In this document: piece by piece, positions 55,201-64,000 of the stretch | Position numbering within the stretch: the first letter of the stretch is position 1 | Layout of the letters: the number at the start of each line of letters is the position of its first letter | Source of the DNA: Phialocephala subalpina | Taxonomy: Eukaryota; Ascomycota; Leotiomycetes; Helotiales; Mollisiaceae | Assembly: GCA_900073065.1 (NCBI GenBank) | Contig: FJOG01000082.1 | Coordinates: 6,968 to 70,967 of the forward strand | DNA length: 64,000 bases | Direction: 5' to 3' | Translations under genes and position numbers: made by a program | Notes under the pieces: generated by a model | The model's database searches: none | The model's input: only the letters and a program-made list of their open reading frames with translations | What the model was told of the DNA's origin: nothing

Positions 55201-56597
55201 AAAGAAAATAATTCGCTTATTTTGATTAATTCGATAAGCGAACCAATAAATAGCCTTTTTTTCTTTTATTTAATATATATATTATTTCGTAAACCTTATA
55301 AAAATACTTTTATAAATAATTATAAAATCTTCGATTTTATTAAGAAATTTTTCAAAAGGTTTTTTTTAAGAATTATATAATTATATAATTATAAAATTAT
55401 AAAGAAAATAAGATTTTAATATTCTTTTTAATTTTTAATAATTTATAATTTTAATATTTTAAATAAAAATAAATTTTAAAGAAATATTCTTTGGGATTTC
55501 TAATTTATATTTATATTATAATTAATTCAAATACTAAAAAGAAACTCCTTAGAATCCTTTTTAAAAATTACGTAATTATAAAATTATAAAGAAAATAAAA
55601 TTTTGGTATTTTAATATTTAATAATAATTTTAATATTTTAAATAATAGAATTTTAATATTCTAATTAATATTTTAGTATTTAATAATCTTAATATTTTAA
55701 ATAATAATATTCTAATATTTTAGTATTTAGTATTTTAATATTTAATAGTTTTAATACTTTAAATAGAAATATATTTAAAAGGTTTTATAATTACGATTTA
55801 TAATACGCGATTATATACTAATTAATAATATAATAATAATTTAATAATTCAATTTGAAACTTAGAAAATAAAAGCTTTTAATTGAATTTTAATTTATTTA
55901 TAAATATAAAATAATTTATATAAAAAGTTATATTAATTCTTATAATAAAAAAAAAGGATTTTAATATTTTTCGGCGATTATTTTCTTTAATATTATATAT
56001 TAAAAATATTTTTTTCTATTAATCAAAAAATTATATTTAATATTTCTATTGAAATTTAAGAAAATCGTTTATTCCTTCTTTAATTTTACTTTTCACGTGA
56101 TTTATTCTCTCGAAAAAATTTATATTAATTCTTATAATAAATAAATAATTAAAATTATTAAAAAGTTTAAATTAAATTTTTTTTATTAAATTAAAATAAA
56201 AAACTTTAATATATTTATAAATAATAAATTTATATTATTTTATATAAAAATAAAAAAATAAAAATTATAATAATTTAAAATAAAATAATAAAAAATAAAT
56301 AAAATAATTAATATAAAAAAAATAGCTAATATAAAGAAAAGAAAAAAGGATAACCAATATAAAAAGGGTTTATTTTATTATAAATAAGGATTTCGATGAA
56401 ATATTTAAATAATTTCAAAATTCAATTAATTATTTATAAAAAAGGAAATTTTATTATTTCGCCCTTATTTATTTTATTTTAATACCGAAAAGCAATAATA
56501 GTATATTAAAGTAATTATCCTTCGTTTATTTAGTTTTCTTTATTATTAGTTTGATTAATAGCTCCAATTGATCGGAAAAAGGATATATTGTCAATGT
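52271..56597. other. AT-rich, RIP-like block without readable genes
   Basis: From about 52430 on the sequence is almost wholly A/T, with TA and AATT words dominant. No translation frame makes sense on either strand. Between 52320 and 52440 a GC-poorer copy of CCCCATTCCCACCCCGCCC...GGGGACTATGGGTAGGG sequence forms a weak inverted pattern and may be a repeat end. TTCGCTTAT at 55212-55220 faces ATAAGCGAA at 55234-55242, a small fold-back. Confidence 0.7.
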
Positions 56598-56598
56598 A

Positions 56599-58060
56599 TC
56601 AAAGGGTATTAGAATTCCGTCCGCACAAGTTAATACTATCAAAATCATCAAAAATAAATATTAAATTAAAAACTATAATATCTCAATTATTCTACCATTT
56701 ATTGCCTCGAATAGGACCTCCATTTGATCGTATAAATTCTGCGCATTCTTTAAGCATATTAGCGATCTGATGCCGTATCTCCTTTAGCGTGATTTTGTCC
56801 TATTTATCCTGAATCCTTTACTTTATTTCCTCCTTTGAATTAAAGACTTTATATTTTAACCTTTGCTTAATAATATTTTAAATACTTTCTATAGGGTTTA
56901 AATATAGACTTTAAGTAAAATACTTGAGGTTTTGAATATTATATACCCTTTTATACTTTTGTATTAAACTTTTTTTCTTTATATTATAACTTAAGTTTCT
57001 ATCCTCTTATAATAACTATAGCTTATCATCGATTTGGCGTATAGATTCGATGGCATCGCAATATATAAGTAGTAAACGCTTTATATAATACTTTTGGGTT
57101 ATTGCGTTACTTTATACTTTGATTTCCATTTTATGAGGTTTGCCAACTTCCCATTCTAATACTCTAGCATAGTATTCCTCCTTTGTTTCGGCCTTAGGAC
57201 GGCGGCGGGGCTTCTTAGAATATAGAAGCTACTCGATTTTATCTTCCTCATTATTATAAAACTCTAATTTGTTTGCTTTTCCTTACTAAGAGATCTATGT
57301 AGTAATGTGAAATTTGACCCCTTTAAACGATAGCCTCTCTATAATATTCTCGGGCTTATCGCGGGTTCTTTGCTCTCGAGTAATTATAAGAAGTACTATA
57401 GAAATAAAATCGATATATACTTTGTTTATATAAATAATATAATCGAAGAATTAAAAAAGGGGATAATATATATACTTTAATCTATATATACTACGCTTTC
57501 CTTTGTTTTTGACCGAAATAATCTTTTTAATAAACTCGCATTTATATTGCTTATTTTTCTTTGTGAACTTTTTTATCTTTCTTTGTAATTAGCGCTTTTA
57601 GATTATTAGTTTATAATACTTTATTTGAGCTTCAAACTATTATTATCGAACCGAGTTTCGAGAGGGTAAATATAATATTTTATATATCGATTTAATGACT
57701 TTTAAAGGCCGTTTAAATACTATAGATTTATTCCTTATAAGCTTCTTCGCGCTTTCTCCAAAGGATAAATATTCCTTCCGCCAATTACGCCCAGTTTTTT
57801 TATTGATACTATATTTATAAGAAATAGCTCGATTTGATTTCCTTAAAGGATTATAAGTTAATACGTTAAAGAATTTCGTTTTTCGTCGCGTCGTAATTTC
57901 TTTATTATAAAGAAGATCAGGGGAAAGTGTCTTAAATGGATTAGATCGCGTTAGTAAAGTTATAGTTATAATGTAAAGTGTTTATTTACTATTCTAATTG
58001 ATTTACGATTTTAGTTTTGGTGTTATTAGCCCGTGCGGACAGAATTCTGACACCCCCTGG
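56599..58060 (-). mobile_element. Tc1/mariner-like DNA transposon relic with long TIRs
   Basis: Inverted repeats of about 35 bp at 56599-56636 and 58022-58060 share AGAATTCYGTCCGCACRRG. They differ nearly only by transitions. In between, the minus strand carries a fungal Tc1-type DDE transposase in pieces: KAETKEEYYARVLEWEVGKP (about 57150-57220), then NAITQKYYIKRLLLIYCDAI, then a stretch where LQEDGNPSHG is expected and reads with stops (CAA to TAA, GGA to AGA, CAT to TAT), and finally LYLNPIESI-stop-NIIKQR (about 56850-56900), matching the SPDLNPIExxWNxxK signature. The remnant is inactive. The right TIR is the boundary between AT-rich and normal DNA. Confidence 0.75.
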
Positions 58061-59265
58061 TGAGTGGAATCTATTATGAGAAGTAGTCTTGGCAGGAGTT
58101 TAAGCCACCGATGGACTTTCTTTACGAGGGCCTATTGGGTTAGATTTGTGGGGATTCCTGCCATCCTTGCAGTGCCTGAGAAGTCTTGCAGGGACCTGCT
58201 TGAGCTTTCTCCGTGAATCCAGATGACGGAGCTTGAGGTTTTCTCGCGACGACGATACGCAAATTTAAGAGCAATTTGGCTTTTACTGTACTCGTGTCAG
58301 CCATGTTCTGAAGCTGATTCTTAAACGTGTGGAGTTTACGCAGAGCCACCAAGTCCGATAATCGATGTGCTCTGACTTCCACATCGAACTAGCAGGGCCT
58401 TTCCAAGACCTTGTAGTGCTTTCTCACGAGATATAAAGTCCTGGTTTCGTGGAAATGGGACCATAGAAATTGGCACACTCACTAAACAAACTTTGTTAGC
58501 AGCCCGCCGACTTTGTAGTAAATCTTACCTTTCCGTTCAGAGAGAAACTTTAGAGCATCATGCACAAGCTCCCGTATTCTCCCCGGAGCCAACTGAAAAC
58601 TCGCTTCAGTTGGATCGGAAAACCTGTTCATCAAAGCAGGTCTTAGGTTTAACCCCAATGTAGGATAGTTGCCAAGGCAAGAGGAGTGCTCCGTAACTAG
58701 CTGTCACTATTTGGCAAAGTCGATTGAGCTATAAGCGTAGCCTCACCTGTATCTTAGTGAGCTATGAGAGCCACGAGGGCCAGGGGTATTTCTTGTACAA
58801 TGACCCCACAGCCTGAGCTTTCTGCATCCGCAAAAGCAGCGGGTTTGCATCCGGAATTGTCCTGCATCGCCATCTGGCCGAATCTGTGAACAAGGTCATC
58901 CAAGACGCTGGTTTTACTACTTAGATCTTTGACAAGAGTAGCAGATGGCATTGCACGCATCGCCTACTAGTTTCGTCTCCTCCTTTGCATGGTAGTGCTT
59001 GCCCACTCCGTTCTTTTCAGCCTCAATCTTTGGCCCGATTACCACCACCCAATGTAGCTGCAGGTGAATCAGTGAGCACGGTAACAGTTGCACTAAAACA
59101 TCATATCTGCCAACTGAGGATCAGGGGGTAGGGCTCCTCGTTCCAAATGGTGGGTATGTAATATGAAGGTCTATATACAAAGAAAGATCATCGCCTTCTT
59201 ATCGTCCTGCCGATTATACATCGAAAGACCCCTGAACCCCATCGCGTCCGACAGCATCTTGCAGC
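58061..59265. other. Region with possible minus-strand gene remnants
   Basis: Two minus-strand frames look somewhat protein-like: 58754-58960 (TLVKDLSSKTSVLDDLVHRF and GQMAMQDNSGC) and 58140-58382 (LRKLHTFKNQLQNMADTSTV). They may be exons of a decayed gene, since fungal NLR-type proteins have similar linker helices, but no domain or splice chain can be defended. The rest appears empty. Confidence 0.3.
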
Positions 59266-61140
59266 TTAAAATACAGGCTGAAGGTAAGCGTCCAGGTCGT
59301 AGAGCATGGCGCTAATCGAAGTCGCGTTCTGCTCACAGACCATGGTGCTGTTGTCTGTCCAGTATGGGCGCGTCGGCCAGGTGCAGACCTGTTGGACCTC
59401 GCCGTCGAGGTCTCCCGACTGGACGGTAGCGTTGATGGTGGTGGGCACAATGCCGTTCTCAACCCAGTCGATCATGTGGGCAAAGTTGTCCCGCGGGAAG
59501 CCCGCGTTGGGTTGCTGGTCGTTGGTCGCGCAGTGGGCGGCGCCCGGGATGAGGTACAAGCGGTACCACTCGTTGAGCTCATCGTTGCCTTGGGCAAAGG
59601 TCAGGCTCGGGTACATGACCTCGCGGACAGACTCGTGGTAGTGGATGGATCCGGCGGGAGGGACGCTGGTGTCGGCTTCGCCATGGAAGTGCAGGAGACG
59701 GCCGCCCTTGTTGAGGAAGGGGCTTAGATCGGGCACCGTGGTTTGCATCGAATCCATGTACTTGTTCATGCCTTCGATCATCCAGCCCTTAAGGTCGTCG
59801 TTGGTGACTCCGGTCATGTCAAGGGAGCTGACGTTCTGCCAGTTCAACATCTTAGTCACCCACTCACCGTTGGTGTTAGGGGTCGTGATAGTCCAAGAGT
59901 CAGTGTCGCTATCGTAGACAGTGGTGTCGCCGAATCCTCCTGCAAACTGGAAGGGGAAGTACACCAACCGGCCCTCCGAGTCTTTCTATTTTGGAGGTTA
60001 GCAGGTGACTAGACTGGCTTGCATCACAAGAGTAAGAATCCCTACCAGGCCTGTCATTAGATCCTCAAGGACCTCAATGTCCTGCTCATTAAAGGTTCCG
60101 TTCTGTGCAGGAGTGGTAGAGCTCGATGAGTCTCTCTTCATCTTCCCATAGCCGAGGCCGAGACTGGTGGTTGACGATGCCGCACAGGAGTAGGACTTGC
60201 CGAGCATAGAAGAAACATTAAATTGCAGGGTGCACAGATCACTACGAGCAACGACGCCATCTGTCTTGCCGTCCAGCGCATCGCACGCATTGATAGTCGC
60301 GTTCAAGAACGTATCGAACACGCACGAGCCAGGGTAGTAGCCAATGGTCTGGATTTGGATGGGCGAGGCAAGGTGGTTCACCTGTTGCTGGCCATAGCGC
60401 ATGGCAGGGGCGCCAACAATGATGCCATCGTACAGCTCAGGTGCCTTCTGAGCCTGGCTCATGCCCTCACGACCACCCTCGGAGCAACCGGCGTAGTAGG
60501 TGTAGAGCCCGGAGCTGTTGCCGGAAGACGTGTTGTTGCTGAAAGACGTGCTGCGTTTGGTGCTCGTGCTGATATCATAGAAGTTGCTGGTGAAACCCTT
60601 GCCAATCTGCGTCATCTCGGCGATGGCCTGGTAGCCCCAGTTGTAGATAGCCGGCCAGTTGGCGGTGCCGTTTCCGAGGAGGAAGACGTCGTCAAAGTTG
60701 GTACTACCCCAGTAGGGGAAACCGCCATCTGTGTAGCCAGTAACGGCGCCAAATTCAACACCACCTGCCATGTCGGCCCCGCCCGAGCCGTTGTTGATTG
60801 TATACGCCGCGCCGCCGGTAGCAAGGAAACGGTTCTCGAAGTTGGAGGGGCTCGGTAGCCAGTACTCGACAACGAGCCTGTCATCCTGGTTCTGGTGGCT
60901 GTACGCGAACGAGACCTCGCAAAAGTCGATTGATGTGATATTATTCCAGAAGGTCGCGTCCGTCACCGAGTAATTGTACCAAGCGGTGACAGTCACGGAA
61001 CTTGTGTCGATAGTAATACCGGTGGGTATGTTATCTTCCGAGGCTGGCAGAGCCGACGTGACGTAGCTCGATGTGCAGACATTGCTTAGGGATGCCGCGG
61101 AGGCGGTACCGATGAGGGTGGAAGCCACAAGACCACGCAT
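59266..61140 (-). CDS. Tannase/feruloyl esterase family protein, secreted (604 aa)
   Basis: complement(join(59266..59985, 60046..61140)), 60-nt intron, phase 0. Signal peptide MRGLVASTLIGTASA. Tannase family motifs are in order: EYWLPSPSNFENRFLATGGA, YAGCSEGGREGMSQAQKAP with the nucleophile Ser220 preceded by Cys219, FHGEADTSVPP with Asp470, and GAAHCATN with His516-Cys517. Together these make the CS-D-HC motif, in which the Cys pair bridges the catalytic Ser and His. Many N-glycosylation sites. The enzyme hydrolyses ester bonds of gallic or hydroxycinnamic acids in plant material. It is intact, and its upstream and downstream neighbours are transposon relics. GC content is clearly higher than the DNA beside it. 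Confidence 0.92.
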
Positions 61141-62634
61141 TGCGAAAGAATGTGGTTATATAGAGAATGGTGGCTTATAGTGGCCCAAAAGAACGAATAT
61201 CAAAGCAAACGAAGAAGACACGGAGCAATGATCAATAGCAAACCGGATGAATCGTGACCTCGACATGGCGACGGGAGCACCACAATATATGCCTAGCTAT
61301 CATCCTCCGTTTTGGATTATTCGTGGCCTTGGCCTTGCACGGCAATTTTTTCACATCCGTAGAGCTGTAAATGAGCCACGAACATTAGAAGCCATGAATG
61401 AGGACGAACAGTGGGGTGTCAAAAGTTTGCTCGCGTTCGCGCTGGCAAGGAGGTGGTGCAAACTCTTGACACCCCACTGTGCGTGGTAGTCGTCGACGTC
61501 AATAATACCGATCTCAATGTTGGCTGCACCGCGTAGACACTAGCGGCAGAAAGGACGCTAAGTAGCCAAAAGCCTGGTACGAGCCCTTGAGTAAGGAGTA
61601 TTAAGGCTTGTGGCCGCGTCATCTGGATGAGAGGTTGGATTGGAGTCTTCGGTCCCGAAATCATGTTTGTGAAAGGTGATGTGTGCCTGTATGGATATAA
61701 TTCATGCAAGGGTCCGCTTAAACCCATGCGGCCCGTACTTAAAGGCCCGAGCCGGCTGCACTGCCCCTCATACAAATTACTATGGTACCTCAATGCTTTA
61801 ATTAGGGGTTTGTTAATCCGGTCACGAGTTTTGTCGATCCAGTCAACTACTGGATTAAGGACTATCGCAACCAGGTAAGCAGTATCCATGGTGTCACTAG
61901 CGCCTGACAGGTGATTGAGGAAGAGTTCACATGTCAAAGACTTTAATTTTATGGTTATAGGTACGTGAATTCACAATAATAAAGCAAAAGAAGTTCACCA
62001 GTCTATCTGTGGTTTACCGCACAAGTATGGGTTTGACCCACATCTAGAAATGGACTAGGGTAGAATAAGATCATGGCTGCCTCTACTTTGCGATGCATTA
62101 TACAAGTATAAGAAAGCATCGAGATCGGGCAGTTATTGAAGGCAATTTAATTTAATTGACTAATCCCTTATCCGCGTAGTCAAGGTTGACATGGAAACGT
62201 CGCTACGAGTCTCCCATTATGCCACCTTCTATTCGTGTAACAAAAGGAAGATTACATAGCCCCGAGAGACGACCATCCCTCTTTCGCGATTCCAGCACTG
62301 TTCGGTTCCTTGTGTTGGCGCATTTGATCGTGTCCTCGACAACACACGGAGTACGTCCGAAGATTTGAAGCATACAAAGAAGAACTATAACGGATGCCTG
62401 AAGCTTCAGGCCTTAAACAGTACGAAGGCCGACGGCTTTGAAATCCGGACACATAATTGGTGGTACAAGCGGGGGTGCGAATACGGGGCTGAGGAGCATC
62501 AAAAGTACCTACCCTACTATAGTAATTTACATACAAATTGAAGTATTACCAGTGAAACTCATTCCCACCTTCACACTCTATAATTAGAGTATTTATTGCG
62601 GCCATTCTAGCTACTAAAACTCTTATTTTATCTT
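61141..62634. other. Intergenic region between the esterase and the Helitron relic
   Basis: Esterase promoter at the left. A near-perfect inverted repeat is listed separately. Short open frames (61247-61489 plus, 61419-61937 minus) overlap that palindrome and have no recognisable domain. Confidence 0.35.
61411..61480. repeat. Inverted repeat, 21-bp arms
   Basis: CAGTGGGGTGTCAAAAGTTTG at the left arm faces CAAACTCTTGACACCCCACTG at the right, with one mismatch, around a loop of about 28 bp. Could be a small MITE or a transcriptional hairpin. Confidence 0.7.
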
Positions 62635-62639
62635 GTGGA

Positions 62640-64000
62640 AACCGCTCCCATTCAGCCCTCCAAGGCCGGTCGTCTATTCAAGCGTATAAGGGGCGTTCTA
62701 CTCCTTTGTAATTGCAATTCTCATTGGTGCCTTCCTGAAACTTACTTCTGGTACTCAGAAGGGTATCAGCTACCGGGGAGCGAGAGGCCATTACGTTGCT
62801 ATAAAGCAGGACCCGAGCAACATCCTTTCAATTCTGCCCACGAAGAGACTACAAGATCACACTACTATCACTGTGAGCTGGGAAAAAGAGACTCCGCCAT
62901 CAGAGGAGAATCTGGCTCGCTTCTGCTCCGTTAACAAGAATAAGGTGTTACAGGCCTTGTTGTGGCTCTGTGCTCATAATCCTGTGTACAAGTCAGTCAG
63001 GATTAACTACGAGCTATTAGAATCATGGCCTCAGGATCATATCCCGCAGGAAATACGCCATGCTTTCCTTGCTTTGCAGACCGACATGGCTTCTATAGTT
63101 CAAGATGAGCGCGAGGGCTATGCGACTTCTCTGCAGGACGGCTTGTTTGAAAATGAGCTTGATGCAGAAGTAGGCAATCCTGAGCCGGGTACAATCATTT
63201 CGCGATCGCTCTTTTCCGACTTCCACGGCCAGGATCCACAGGCTACTACCACCCTGCTGGCTAGTCTTCAAGCTGTTCTTGAAAGTAAGGACACTGATGG
63301 TATGCACAGCATATCTGGCCTTCTTTTGCCCTGTGATCAAGTCCCTTACTAACAGTTACTACTATATCAGAATCTAACTCGATTCCTCAACACGGAGGAG
63401 ACGGTCTAGGCTCTACTCTTGACCCTCCCATTGATCCTGTCAACCCACACGTCTCTTATAAGAGTGTTCCCGGACTACCAGTACTCGACTCCTTTACTGA
63501 TCCTGCGTACTTCACTGGTGCTTTCCCAACCTTGTTTCCGTACGGTATTGGGGGCCATCTGGGTGACGAACGCGGAAATCGTCCTCAAAAAGTATCACTT
63601 CAGGAATTTTTTAAATACGCAATGCTACATCACTCCCATTTGTGTGTTCTCCCCTTTTGACCTTCTGGCTAGTAACTAATATACTAGATTTTCGCAACAC
63701 CATAACTTTATGTTTTATTTTTATGATCTGATTCTTATCCGACAAGCGTGTCTCGGAAACTACCTCCAGGTCGAAAACGGTTATTGGGCGACTGCTACTG
63801 CGGATCTTGCAAGTTTGACAGGGGATGAGCTACATGCTGCGGCTGCACAATTCCAAAGCAAGACCAAGATCTCGAATCCTGTGATTCACACCTTGATTGA
63901 AAATGTGAGAATCATTTCATCCTTTAATCCAGAGTCATATGGAGAAAAGATCAGACTTCGCAACCTCATTTTCGGAAAGATTGGACGCCTGGGCATCCCA
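62640..64000 (+). mobile_element. Helitron-type helicase gene relic, 5' part, cut by the window end
   Basis: The plus strand encodes the N-terminal part of the Helitron helicase-like protein found in fungi. From 62690: GRSTPL-stop-LQFSLVPS-stop-NLLLVLRRVSATGE, where the stops TAA and TGA fit C-to-T changes of CAA and CGA. From 62873: PPSEENLARFCSVNKNKVLQ, VYKSVRINYELLESWPQDHI, YATSLQDGLFENELDAEVGN. A frame change at about 63345-63372 leads to PQHGGDGLGSTLDP and FTDPAYFTGAFPTLFPYGIG, the Helitron-like N region. An intron at 63642-63687 (ACTAATATACTAG end) joins MLHHSHL to FSQHHNFMFYFYDLI. It continues to the window edge. Rep and helicase domains would lie beyond. Broken by stops, so dead or dying. 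Confidence 0.75.

Noticed and set aside
60223..60858. 211-codon plus-strand frame
   Set aside because: Antisense to the tannase exon 1; the long frame reflects its high GC.
1..64000. CRISPR array, bacterial operon, rRNA or tRNA genes
   Set aside because: No regularly spaced repeats with spacers, no rRNA-like sequence and no cloverleaf were seen; the DNA is fungal nuclear DNA.

Overview
The window is eukaryotic nuclear DNA from a filamentous ascomycete (Pezizomycotina). Genes are split by short introns of about 45-80 nt, with GTRNGY-like donors, CTAAY/CTGAC-like branch points and YAG acceptors. The gene families are typical of these fungi: HET-domain proteins, a Zn2Cys6 regulator, a LaeA-like methyltransferase, an AA9 LPMO, a tannase-type esterase, 2EXR, WSC and small secreted cysteine proteins. 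A leotiomycete or similar plant-associated fungus would fit, but that is inference. Three blocks are extremely AT-rich (about 490-2240, 6760-8510, 52430-57980). They carry transposon relics whose lesions are mostly C-to-T or G-to-A, the pattern expected of repeat-induced point mutation (RIP).

Layout. 1-2370: diverged repeat, AT-rich desert with a 9-bp microsatellite, and a small MITE. 2371-3463: 3' part of an AAA+ ATPase gene that is still spliceable. 4121-6277: an epimerase-like gene with a frameshift and a six-exon alpha/beta hydrolase. 6343-8680: a fold-back MITE and a piggyBac relic. 10193-13898: a large ankyrin-HET gene. 15180-17500: an AA9 LPMO between two damaged 2EXR genes, one containing an exact 250-bp tandem duplication. 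17.8-24.7 kb: a hypothetical gene, a serine beta-lactamase-like enzyme, a membrane protein, a decayed WSC gene and a TPR protein. 25.2-32.4 kb: a LaeA-like methyltransferase, an alpha-beta-barrel protein, an unknown four-exon gene, a 20-N assembly gap and a Zn2Cys6 regulator. 33.1-39.8 kb: an ankyrin protein, a GPI-anchored surface protein, a HET gene with an in-frame stop, and two related small secreted protein genes, one with an in-frame stop. 40-52 kb: a basic protein, a gEgh16-like secreted protein, a chromodomain protein, a BTB protein and an eight-cysteine secreted protein at the edge of the largest AT-rich block. 52.4-58.06 kb: AT-rich block ending in a Tc1/mariner-like relic with long TIRs. 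59.3-61.1 kb: tannase/feruloyl esterase. 62.6-64.0 kb: a Helitron-type helicase relic running off the window.

The genes do not form one pathway. The recurring theme is secreted or surface proteins, non-self recognition (HET) genes and decaying genes lying between transposon-rich AT blocks. The best candidate for something undescribed is the small secreted protein pair at 37.0-39.0 kb, followed by the eight-cysteine protein at 51.97 kb. All spliced models were worked out by hand and checked for phase. No database search was possible.
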